Below, piece by piece: positions 31,250 through 37,655 of a stretch of DNA of 37,655 nt. This DNA is from CAYSRC01 sp964433495. Its GTDB lineage: Bacteria > Bacillota > Clostridia > Oscillospirales > Ruminococcaceae. The position numbers and the translations under genes were made by a program. The notes under the pieces were generated by a model that had not been told where the DNA came from, did not search any database, and saw only the letters and a list, made by a program, of their open reading frames with translations. Position 1 is the stretch's first letter; each line of letters starts with the position of its first letter. The stretch is from NCBI GenBank assembly GCA_964433495.1, contig CAYSRC010000021.1, positions 1 through 37,655 on the forward strand. The letters are read 5' to 3'.

Positions 31250-33556
31250 GTGAAAAACAAAGGGGTTCTTGTTGTTGCAAAGGACAGGGACGCGCGGGCG
31301 GAGAAGAGCGGGCCGCGCACCCTCGTCTCGGCTGTCGCACGGCAGCTCTTTACGGCCGCGGCAGCCGCGCTGCTCTCGCAGGTCAGCGTTTTCTCGGGGC
31401 TTCACCCGTTCGGCCTCGCGCTGATTATCGGCGCGCCCGACAACTGTACGGTGGCGGCGCTCGCGGGCTTTGTCGCCGGGGGATATCTGTTCAGGCTCAC
31501 GGTGAACACCACGGCCTACACCGCGGCCGCGGGCGTCGTCGCGGCGCTGCGCTGGGTGCTCGCGGGCATGTCGAGGGGCAGACGGCGGCGCAGCAGCTAT
31601 CTGCCCGGCCTTGTCGCGGGGCTTCTGTCGGTGGCGGTCAGCGAGGTCTCGGTGATGCTGCTTGCAAACGGCTTTTCGCTGAGACAGTTCTTGACGGTGG
31701 CGGCGGGGCTTGCGGTGTGCGGCGCGTTCTCCTACTTCTACAGGATCGTCTACGAGGCGCTGCGGCGCGGGACAATCGGCCTGTCGGCGGCACAGCGCGC
31801 TTCGCTCGCCCTCGCGCTGTGCACCGTCGTCATGGCGCTCTATCCCCTGAACATCGGACCGCTGTCCCTCGGCAGGCTCGCGGGGGTGTTCGCGGTACTC
31901 TACGCGGCGGGAAGCCTCTCCTCGCCGCTCGACTCGGGCGTCTTCGCGGCGGTGTCGGCGGGCATCGTGCTCAGCGAGCCCTCCTTTGCCTTTTGCGCCG
32001 CGGGGCTTGCGGCCGCGGGCGCGCTCGCGACCCTCTTTAAAAAGCGGACGCGCGGGGTCATGTGCCTCGTGTTCATCTTTTCGGCGGCGCTGTTCGCCTT
32101 TTGCGGCGGGGGATATCTGTACAGCATGACCTATCTCGCCGAGCTTACGAGCGCCTCGCTGCTGTACCTCGTGCTGCCCGCGGCCGCCGCGCCGACCTTT
32201 TCGGACAGGGGCGAGGCGGTGCAGAGCATGACCTCGGCCATGAACCAAAAGCTCGGCAGCATCTCGAGCGCGATGCGGGATGTCGGCGCGCTGCTCGAGC
32301 GCACGGCGCAGACCCGGCAGACGGCGCTCGACGCGGACAGGCTGTTCTCGTCGGCCGCCGAAAAGGTGTGCAAGAGCTGCAAGCGCATGAGCGCGTGCTG
32401 GGTCGCGGGCTACGGCGACACGGTGGACGCGCTCGGCAAGCTCAGGGCCCCGCTCGCCGAACGGGGCTCGGTGTGCTCGGCCGACCTGCCCCGGCATTTT
32501 AGGGACAGCTGCCTGTGTCCCGGCAGGCTGTGCGGCGCGATCAACAGCGCCTATCAGGCGCAGCGGGAGTCGGAAAACCGCGGCAACAACTCCCGCCAAT
32601 ACCGCGCCATGCTCAAAAATCAAATGTGCGCGGTCAGCGACATGCTCGACAGCGCATGCTCCGAGCTCGGCAGCCTCAAAAACTGGGACGAGGAGCGCTC
32701 GCACCGGGCGCTCGAGTGCGCCAGGCGGCTCGGCCTTTCTGCCGAAACCGCAAGCTGCTGCTACGACGAGGACGACAGGCCCGTGTTCACCGTCTCGCTC
32801 AGGGACAAGCCGTCGCAGGAGCGAATGACGCGGCTGCGCGCGGGCCTCGGCTCGATCGCGGGGGTGAAGCTGTCACGGCCCGAGGTGTCCGAGACTGCAA
32901 AGGGGGTCACCCTTCGCTTCAACATGCGCCCCCGCTTCACCGTGGCGACCGCCGCGGCGCAGTCGTCGGCCGAGGGGACGGTGTGCGGCGACGTGTACAG
33001 CATCTTCAGCGACCTTGCGGGCAACGTTCACGTGCTGCTGTCGGACGGCATGGGCACCGGCGAGGAGGCCGCGCGCGACGGCAGGCTGTGCTGCGCATTT
33101 GTGCGGCGGCTGCTCGAGGCAGGCTTTGCGGTCAAGCGCGCGGCCGAGCTCGCAAACTCGGCGATGGCGCTGCGCGAGGGCGGCGAGTCGGCCGCGACGC
33201 TCGACGTGCTGAGCGTCAACATCTGCGACGGCACCTCGCGCCTGCTCAAGGCGGGCGCCGCCCCCACCTACTGCCTGCACAGGGGGGAGACCGCGAAGCT
33301 CGAGAGCCGCTCGCTGCCGGTGGGCATACTTGACTCGGTGCTCTGCCGGGAGGTCTCGCTCTCGCTCGGGGACGGGGATGTCGTCGTCATCACGAGCGAC
33401 GGCGCCGAGAGCGACGGCGCGTTTATCGAGCCGCTGCTCAAAAAGCTCGGCAACGAGAGCGCCGAGACGCTGTGCCGCGAGATATCCGGCCGCTGCTTCG
33501 GACGCGCGGGCGCGGATGACATAACGGTGATTGTGATAAAGCTCAGGGAGCGGTGA
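31250..33556 (+). CDS. spoIIE: Stage II sporulation protein E (serine phosphatase)
   Basis: 768 residues. The first 330 or so form about ten membrane helices; a central region (about 340-560) with Cys-rich CKSCKRMSACW and CLCPGRLCGAI segments links to a PP2C-type phosphatase domain with metal-binding Asp581 (CGDVYS), LSDGMGTGEEAA around Asp599, the ITSDGAE segment and Asp756-Asp757 (ADDITVIVIK). SpoIIE sits at the asymmetric septum in sporulation, dephosphorylates the anti-anti-sigma SpoIIAA and so releases sigma-F in the forespore. The frame is open 69 codons upstream, but the GTG at 31250 fits the family and follows GGTGGTG. It is good evidence for an endospore former. Confidence 0.95.
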   Translation: MKNKGVLVVAKDRDARAEKSGPRTLVSAVARQLFTAAAAALLSQVSVFSGLHPFGLALIIGAPDNCTVAALAGFVAGGYLFRLTVNTTAYTAAAGVVAALRWVLAGMSRGRRRRSSYLPGLVAGLLSVAVSEVSVMLLANGFSLRQFLTVAAGLAVCGAFSYFYRIVYEALRRGTIGLSAAQRASLALALCTVVMALYPLNIGPLSLGRLAGVFAVLYAAGSLSSPLDSGVFAAVSAGIVLSEPSFAFCAAGLAAAGALATLFKKRTRGVMCLVFIFSAALFAFCGGGYLYSMTYLAELTSASLLYLVLPAAAAPTFSDRGEAVQSMTSAMNQKLGSISSAMRDVGALLERTAQTRQTALDADRLFSSAAEKVCKSCKRMSACWVAGYGDTVDALGKLRAPLAERGSVCSADLPRHFRDSCLCPGRLCGAINSAYQAQRESENRGNNSRQYRAMLKNQMCAVSDMLDSACSELGSLKNWDEERSHRALECARRLGLSAETASCCYDEDDRPVFTVSLRDKPSQERMTRLRAGLGSIAGVKLSRPEVSETAKGVTLRFNMRPRFTVATAAAQSSAEGTVCGDVYSIFSDLAGNVHVLLSDGMGTGEEAARDGRLCCAFVRRLLEAGFAVKRAAELANSAMALREGGESAATLDVLSVNICDGTSRLLKAGAAPTYCLHRGETAKLESRSLPVGILDSVLCREVSLSLGDGDVVVITSDGAESDGAFIEPLLKKLGNESAETLCREISGRCFGRAGADDITVIVIKLRER

Positions 33557-33713
33557 GCTCGGTCGGAGGGCGGCGCGCCGCGACAGGCCCCGCCCGTGTC
33601 TGCGCTCGAACCTCTCCGCGGGACGGGCGACTAGAAAACGAAGCGGCGCACTCGCATCCGAAGCGGCCCCTGAGGCCATGGTCACGCCCCTTCCCGACGC
33701 AAGCGCCCGGGTC

Positions 33714-33753
33714 AAAGGTCCCGCACGATATCGGGCGGGGCCTTTGTCTTTCT
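33714..33753 (+). terminator. Terminator after spoIIE
   Basis: AAAGGTCCCGC / GCGGGGCCTTT stem with a 10-base loop, then GTCTTTCT. It lies 160 bases after the spoIIE stop, and 33557-33713 shows no gene. Confidence 0.7.
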
Positions 33754-33791
33754 GTTCGGCCGATGCGGGCCTTCCCGAGCAGCGGGAGAGG

Positions 33792-34169
33792 ATGAGGGTG
33801 GGCTTTGGTATAGACATAACCGAAACGCCTGTGTTTTCGCCTCTTCGGGATTACGACGGCAATATTACTGTTGTCGGCAAATTCGATGATAAGCAATACG
33901 TGATTGAAACAGAGCGGCCTGTTATATCGGGCACACGGGTGCATTTTGAAGATAATCTGAAGTATAAACCCGATAGATCAGATTTGACTGTTGAGGCGGC
34001 ACAGGATATAATTGACAGCAGCAGACTGATTTTGTATCAAGCCGACAGGCAAACACTTAAATTTTTGTCTGATGAGGGATACGCTGTAATAAATTTAGAC
34101 AAAGAGGTTGTTACTGCGGTTCCCGAAAAATTAAGGAAAAAATATCGTGCTTATATGGAGAAAAAATGA
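33792..34169 (+). CDS. Hypothetical protein in a low-GC island
   Basis: 125 residues: MRVGFGIDITETPVFSPLRD, a strand-rich part (NITVVGKFDDKQYVIETERPV), then helices (DLTVEAAQDIIDSSRLILYQADRQTLKFL) and a basic end (EKLRKKYRAYMEKK). No family recognised. From about 33800 the DNA turns clearly AT-richer with different codon choice (many AAA, ATT, TTT), unlike the rest of the window. The start is uncertain: the ATG at 33792 directly abuts GGGAGAGG, too close for a good ribosome site, and the gene may be a 5'-truncated remnant joined to local sequence. It overlaps the next gene by 4 bases (ATGA). Confidence 0.6.
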   Translation: MRVGFGIDITETPVFSPLRDYDGNITVVGKFDDKQYVIETERPVISGTRVHFEDNLKYKPDRSDLTVEAAQDIIDSSRLILYQADRQTLKFLSDEGYAVINLDKEVVTAVPEKLRKKYRAYMEKK

Positions 34170-34351
34170 TTAGACATCCTTACGATGTAAATGATTGTCC
34201 GCTGTACAACCGTAAAGTCAGTTGGTCTGAATGTTATGAGGTTCAAGAGGTGAGAGATGACGAGATGGATATGAAGTGGCTGACTGAGCCGATAGACATA
34301 GATAAGGCAAATGAAATCTGCGAAAAATGCAGATGGTATGTTGTCAGTTGA
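34166..34351 (+). CDS. Small four-cysteine protein
   Basis: 61 residues with Cys11, Cys23 and a CxxC pair near the C terminus (CPLYNRKVSWSECYEV ... ICEKCRWYVV), a likely zinc-knuckle. The middle is acidic (RDDEMDMKW). Start ATG overlaps the previous stop (ATGA), and the low-GC codon use is shared with it, so they form a coupled pair that probably arrived together. Small Cys-rich proteins of this look are common as unannotated genes in Clostridia; no function is known to me. Confidence 0.65.
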   Translation: MIRHPYDVNDCPLYNRKVSWSECYEVQEVRDDEMDMKWLTEPIDIDKANEICEKCRWYVVS

Positions 34352-34368
34352 GTGAATAAGGAGAATAC

Positions 34369-34683
34369 ATGACCACACTGCAAATCGCCTATAAAATCCT
34401 TTACGGCCTTGAGCACAGGGAAAAAGCCGAGTATATGGGCAGCCTCATAGGCCCCGAGAAGCTCGGCATGTCGCCCGACAGGTGGCTCGAGGTTTTGACC
34501 TCGCTCGCCGACGAGGGTTACATAGCGGGCGCGAGGGTTTACACCGATATAACGGGCGAAAAACATGCCGACATAAAAAACATCAGGATAACCCTCAAGG
34601 GCGCTGAGTATCTCAGCGAGAACAGCGTGATGAAAAGGCTTGGCCGGGTCGCGACCGATATAATCGATATAGTTAAGACTTAA
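34369..34683 (+). CDS. YjcQ family protein
   Basis: 104 residues with the YjcQ pattern: MTTLQIAYKILYGLEH at the start, GMSPDRWLEVLTSLADEGYIAG (winged-helix recognition region), then IRITLKGAEYLSENSVMKR and a hydrophobic end. YjcQ proteins are small winged-helix-like proteins often carried by prophages and integrative elements; their function is unknown. The ATG follows AAGGAG at 6 bases. It is 17 bases after the Cys-rich gene, and its GC content climbs back toward the local norm. A terminator follows. Confidence 0.8.
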   Translation: MTTLQIAYKILYGLEHREKAEYMGSLIGPEKLGMSPDRWLEVLTSLADEGYIAGARVYTDITGEKHADIKNIRITLKGAEYLSENSVMKRLGRVATDIIDIVKT

Positions 34684-34701
34684 CACACAACAATATATTT
34701 T

Positions 34702-34738
34702 AAGCCGTTTGACACATATCGTGTCGGGCGGCTTTTTT
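34702..34738 (+). terminator. Terminator after the YjcQ gene
   Basis: AAGCCG..GACAC / GTGTC..CGGC stem with a short loop, then TTTTTT. Confidence 0.88.
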
Positions 34739-34835
34739 GCTGCCGTGATAATCGACCCCCGCAGGGGTGGTTATATATACCGACGGGCGTTAAACGGGGC
34801 GCGACGGCGCTGATGATAAACGGAGGGAACGAATA

Positions 34836-34919
34836 ATGGACGAAAGCAGCAGCGCGGCAGCCGGACAGGAACAAGCGAAAAAGGTCTTTGCGCGGGTCGA
34901 GATCAGCCGGAGCCGATAA
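34836..34919 (+). CDS. Possible 27-residue micro-ORF
   Basis: ATG-started frame (MDESSSAAAGQEQAKKVFAR, then VEISRSR and a stop) with a good ribosome site (CGGAGGGAACGAATA before the ATG). A second short frame (GTG at 34923, 22 codons, ending AAAVFLD) follows after 3 bases. They might be a gene decayed by a frameshift or tiny peptides. Support is only the ribosome site. Confidence 0.3.
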   Translation: MDESSSAAAGQEQAKKVFARVEISRSR

Positions 34920-34983
34920 GCCGTGACAGAGGCAAAGGCGGACATTTTATCAATTTTGCCGTATATCGCAGCGGCGGTTTTTC

Positions 34984-35012
34984 TTGATTAGCCCGTCCAA
35001 AAATGGTATCAT
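34984..35012 (+). promoter_or_regulatory. Promoter of the small multidrug export protein gene
   Basis: TTGATT (34984-34989), 17 bases, TATCAT (35007-35012). Confidence 0.6.
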
Positions 35013-35043
35013 CACAGTATACACTGAATTTGGGAGGGGTTTT

Positions 35044-35538
35044 GTGACCTTTGCCGAGCTTGTAAAAGACTACCTTGTTGTGTTTTTGATGTCGATGGTG
35101 CCCGTCGTCGAGCTGCGGGGCGCGATCCCCTACGGCATCGGCTTTGGCCTGCCCATCATCCCGACCTATCTCGTCGCGATTATCGGCAACGTCATCCCCG
35201 TGCCGTTTCTCGTCGTCTTTTCCAAACGGGTGCTCGAGTGGCTTGCGGGGTTTAGGGGCATCGGCCCGTTTTTTCAGCGCATAATCGACAAGGCAACCGC
35301 AAAATCAGGCTCGCGCAGGTTCAGGAACAGCGCCTTTCTCGCCCTGTTCCTGTTTGTCGCCGTCCCTGTCCCCGGCACCGGTGCGTGGACGGGCTCGCTC
35401 ATCGCCGCCATCCTGCGGATGGACTGGAAGCGCGCCCTCGCCGCCATCGCCCTCGGCGTGCTGACCGCCGGGATCATCATGATGCTGCTGTCGGCGGGCA
35501 TCTTCGGCGGGCTCGGCGTGGACATCTCGCTGCGGTGA
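35044..35538 (+). CDS. Small multi-drug export protein (COG2426)
   Basis: 164 residues with four or five hydrophobic segments and the COG2426 marks MSMVPVVELRGAIPYGIGFGLP at the start, GNVIPVPFLVVFSKRVLEWL, and FLFVAVPVPGTGAWTGSLIAAIL, ending in GVLTAGIIMMLLSAGIFGG. It is a small membrane protein related to DedA-like/small exporter proteins; the name is by family and its substrate is not established. The start is probably GTG at 35044 after GGGAGGGG, with its own promoter upstream. Confidence 0.85.
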   Translation: MTFAELVKDYLVVFLMSMVPVVELRGAIPYGIGFGLPIIPTYLVAIIGNVIPVPFLVVFSKRVLEWLAGFRGIGPFFQRIIDKATAKSGSRRFRNSAFLALFLFVAVPVPGTGAWTGSLIAAILRMDWKRALAAIALGVLTAGIIMMLLSAGIFGGLGVDISLR

Positions 35539-35723
35539 CGCGCTGTCTCATACCTGTACCCGTGCCGAAACATTGTGGGCTTTTCTGCGCCGCGGGCCGC
35601 GCTGTCTGCGGCAAAACCCTTTCGCCCGACGGTGTCAGGCTGCCCGATACGCCCCAAAAAGGGCGCGCCGCGGCGGGCAGAGCCCTATTCTATAATCTTT
35701 TTACATTTTTTTGATGTTTTTGA
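35539..35723. other. Non-coding stretch before the csp promoter
   Basis: No gene recognised. GC-rich to about 35690, with a GCCC-AAAAA-GGGC and GGGCGCGCCGCGGCGGGCAGAGCCC hairpin region near 35651-35685 followed by AT-rich TATTCTATAATCTTTTT; this may act as the terminator of the upstream gene. Confidence 0.4.
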
Positions 35724-35752
35724 TTGACTTTTTCGTTTTACTGTAGTATATT
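35724..35752 (+). promoter_or_regulatory. Promoter of the cold-shock gene
   Basis: TTGACT (35724-35729), 17 bases, TATATT (35747-35752). The predicted leader is about 110 bases, long as is normal for cold-shock mRNAs whose leaders refold with temperature. Confidence 0.75.
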
Positions 35753-35869
35753 TAGGTTGTATCCATAATAATCACTTGTTCCCGTGTCGCGTGGATCAGC
35801 GTAAAAGGATTCATGGGTGCGGGTTTTGTCTTGTTGTGTGTACAATTTTTTTGGAGGTTTCCATATATT

Positions 35870-36082
35870 ATGAACAACGGTACTGTTAAGTGGTTTAACG
35901 CGGATAAGGGCTACGGCTTTATCTCGAACGACAACGGCGGGGATGATGTCTTTGTGCATTTCTCGGCGATCGTCGGCGAGGGCTTCAAGACCCTTAACGA
36001 GGGCGAGAAGGTCACCTTCGAGACCGAGGCTGACCCCAAGAACCCCGACAAGCTTCGCGCGGTCAACGTCTGCAAGCTGTAA
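35870..36082 (+). CDS. Cold-shock domain protein
   Basis: 70 residues, one OB-fold cold-shock domain: NNGTVKWFNADKGYGFISND contains RNP1 (KGYGFI), and DVFVHFSAI is RNP2. It binds single-stranded RNA/DNA and acts as an RNA chaperone. An in-frame ATG 19 codons upstream lies before the ribosome site (TTGGAGG), so 35870 is the start. It ends 23 bases before a strong terminator and is monocistronic. Several csp genes per genome are usual; which one this is cannot be said. Confidence 0.96.
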   Translation: MNNGTVKWFNADKGYGFISNDNGGDDVFVHFSAIVGEGFKTLNEGEKVTFETEADPKNPDKLRAVNVCKL

Positions 36083-36104
36083 GCGTCAATCTACAGTATC
36101 CCGA

Positions 36105-36142
36105 TCCCCGAGTTCTCCCGAGAACCCGGGGTTTCGGTTTTT
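36105..36142 (+). terminator. Terminator after the cold-shock gene
   Basis: CCCCGAGTTCTC / GAGAACCGGGG stem with one bulge and a two-base loop, then TTTCGGTTTTT. Confidence 0.9.
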
Positions 36143-36241
36143 ATGAACAAATTTCTTTACGCCGGCGTCGGCAAAGACGCGGGGTCGGCCGGGGGCATCG
36201 GGTGCGCCCTCGGCGCCGCGCCGGGGAGGGAGGGAAACCGT

Positions 36242-37372
36242 ATGGGCAACATCATCACCTATGTCGAAGGCTGTCTTGAGACCTTTGGGCAGCGCGCGTT
36301 TTCCGAGGTCGACAGCCTCGTGCTGTCGCAGCTGGCCTACATCCGCTTTGACGCGGCGATGCCAAGGCGGCGTTTTTTCAACCCCGTGCGTCTGGCGGGA
36401 CTCTTTAAGGCCGAGTATTTTGACGGGATGTTCGGCGGCATTCGGGCGCCCGAGCTCAACCGCGCGCTCTTCACCGCCGCAGCGGCGAGCCCGCGATTCA
36501 GAGACATAAAGCTGGCGGCGCATGTCTCCCGCCTCGACTGCGAGATGCAAAAGCAGTTCTCGGCGACCACCTTTCTCGTCCCCGACGGCACGGTGTATGC
36601 AGCGTTCAGGGGCACCGACGGCACCCTTGTCGGGTGGAAGGAGGATTTCAACATGGCCTACCGCTTCCCCGTGCCCGCGCAGCAGGAGGGGGCCGATTGG
36701 CTTCGCGCCTGCGCGCGCCGCACCTCGGGGCGCATACGGGTCGGCGGGCACTCGAAGGGCGGCAACATCGCGGTGTATGCGGCCATGAAGTGCCTGCCCG
36801 AGCTCTCGGGCCGCCTCGAGGCGGTATACTCCCACGACGGCCCCGGCTTTAAGCGCGAGGTGATCGAGAGCGGCGAGTTCGCCGCCGCCGTTCCCCTTGT
36901 GCACAAGACGCTGCCGCAATCCTCCCTCATCGGTATGCTGCTGCAAAACCAGGAGGACTACACCGTCGTGACGAGCGACAAGTTTTGGATCTGTCAGCAC
37001 GACCCCTTTTCGTGGCAGGTTGAAGGGGGCGGCTTTGTCTGCAAGGACTATGTCACCGGCGGGGCGGAATACCTCAACGCGACGCTGCGCGACTGGCTCG
37101 AACAGCTGCCCGACGAACGCCGCAAGCTGTTTGTCGACACGGTGTTTGACGTGATCCGGTCGACGGGGGCCGACACCTTCTCGCAGATTGCGAAAAACCC
37201 GCAAAAATACCTGCCCAAGCTGTACGAGGCGGAGAAAAATCTCGACCCCGAATGCCGCCGCGCCGTGCACGAGACGGTGCGCGGGCTCGCCGCCCTCGCC
37301 GTCAAAAACCTCGGCGCGACATTCGAGCCGGGGGCCGCGGCCGCCCTGCGGGAACACCTGCCGCGGGTCTGA
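36242..37372 (+). CDS. Mbeg1-like / DUF2974 family alpha/beta-hydrolase
   Basis: 376 residues. It begins MGNIITYVEGCLETFGQRAFSEVDSLVLSQLAYIRFD, the N-terminal mark of the DUF2974 family, followed by FLVPDGTVYAAFRGTDGTLVGWKEDFNMAY (lipase-3-like oxyanion region), the nucleophile elbow GHSKGGNIAVYAA (Ser) and SHDGPGFKREV, then QHDPFSWQV with likely acid/His. It is probably a cytosolic esterase or lipase of unknown substrate. The ATG at 36242 has GGGAGGG upstream; the 33 codons before it in frame run through the csp terminator region and are not protein-like. It stands alone. A 13-bp palindrome (CACATGCCGTCG/CGACGGCATGTG, 37446-37475) follows without a T-tract. Confidence 0.85.
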   Translation: MGNIITYVEGCLETFGQRAFSEVDSLVLSQLAYIRFDAAMPRRRFFNPVRLAGLFKAEYFDGMFGGIRAPELNRALFTAAAASPRFRDIKLAAHVSRLDCEMQKQFSATTFLVPDGTVYAAFRGTDGTLVGWKEDFNMAYRFPVPAQQEGADWLRACARRTSGRIRVGGHSKGGNIAVYAAMKCLPELSGRLEAVYSHDGPGFKREVIESGEFAAAVPLVHKTLPQSSLIGMLLQNQEDYTVVTSDKFWICQHDPFSWQVEGGGFVCKDYVTGGAEYLNATLRDWLEQLPDERRKLFVDTVFDVIRSTGADTFSQIAKNPQKYLPKLYEAEKNLDPECRRAVHETVRGLAALAVKNLGATFEPGAAAALREHLPRV

Positions 37373-37534
37373 GCGGGGTCTGAGGATGCGCCGTGCGGGG
37401 CGGCGGGTCGCGGTGTTACCCCGATAACGCCTGTCGTGCGGGGCACACATGCCGTCGGCGGGGACGACGGCATGTGCGCCCGGAAAGACCCTCCCCTCCC
37501 CAAGCAACCCGCAGGGCAAGGGCGCGTCCCCGTC

Positions 37535-37563
37535 TTGAAATAGCGACGCGGTTATTATATAAT
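37535..37563 (+). promoter_or_regulatory. Promoter of the tRNA-Leu gene
   Basis: TTGAAA (37535-37540), 17 bases, perfect TATAAT (37558-37563), about 50 bases before the tRNA. Confidence 0.75.
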
Positions 37564-37613
37564 GATTACGTTCCGCAGGGCCGGGACAACTCAGAATCGG
37601 AGCTTTTTAATAT

Positions 37614-37655
37614 GCCGCTATGGTGGAATAGGCAGACACAAGGGACTTAAAATCC
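37614..37655 (+). tRNA. tRNA-Leu (anticodon UAA), 5' part
   Basis: The first 42 bases are present: acceptor GCCGCTA, the D arm with GGTGGAATAGGCAGACACA, and the anticodon arm GGGA-CTTAAAA-TCC giving anticodon TAA. The D arm pattern is that of class II tRNA-Leu. The variable arm, T arm and acceptor 3' side lie beyond the window edge. Confidence 0.93.

Noticed and set aside
31202..32704. Minus-strand open frame of 500 codons
   Set aside because: Antisense to spoIIE; composition only.
36086..37519. Minus-strand open frame of 477 codons
   Set aside because: Antisense to the DUF2974 gene; it also crosses the csp terminator.
37393..37650. Open frame of 85 codons reaching into the tRNA
   Set aside because: It overlaps the tRNA promoter and the tRNA-Leu itself; not a gene.

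Overview
The window is high-GC bacterial chromosome (about 60-65% by eye) from an endospore-forming Clostridia-type member of the Bacillota. The evidence is a spoIIE gene, a CIRCE-controlled hrcA-grpE-dnaK operon, RNase Y, TmcAL, a single-chain (GlyQS-type) glycyl-tRNA synthetase, a BlaI/M56 signalling pair, DUF4358 and YjcQ family proteins, and consensus sigma-A promoters with strong Shine-Dalgarno sites. The gut Oscillospirales/Christensenellales kind of lineage fits best; this is inference, and no 16S gene is present.

Layout. 1-1960 (minus): heat-shock operon hrcA-grpE-dnaK (dnaK cut by the window edge) behind a CIRCE operator. 2573-3682 (plus): hemW, divergent from hrcA. 3955-6584 (minus): three tandem deoD purine nucleoside phosphorylase paralogues. 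6722-7204: DUF4358 lipoprotein. 7205-8428: dense hairpin-repeat block. 8429-11578: rny and a MATE exporter. 11960-15133 (minus): tmcAL, tsaE, tsaB, rpiB and a small membrane protein, a tRNA-modification cluster. 15313-16521: ackA. 16522-17513: hairpin and repeat block. 17514-20266: BlaI-type repressor and M56 sensor with two operator copies. 20651-21750: two unrecognised coupled genes. 22597-27663: a branched-chain amino acid (LIV) ABC transporter operon preceded by a Leu/Ile/Val-rich micro-ORF and a terminator. 28369-30773 (minus): glyS and an ATP-grasp gene. 31250-33556: spoIIE. 33792-34683: a low-GC island with three small genes ending in yjcQ. 35044-37372: small multidrug export protein, cold-shock protein, and a Mbeg1-like (DUF2974) hydrolase. 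37614-37655: start of tRNA-Leu(UAA).

Most genes are housekeeping. The least explained part of the window is non-coding: five intergenic blocks (about 2085-2400, 7340-8000, 17190-17400, 21770-22360, 27860-28225) share a mosaic repeat family built from small hairpin modules. The most striking module is a chain of alternating hairpins in which the LOOPS are conserved (GGGAATAT-type and TAATCGGAAC-type) while the STEMS differ from unit to unit yet stay self-complementary. Modules are also found inserted inside other modules. This is the best candidate in the window for something undescribed. Other second-look items are the possible LIV attenuator peptide, the triple deoD operon, the triple-repeat ectodomain of the M56 sensor, a Spo0A-type promoter at spoIIE and the low-GC island.
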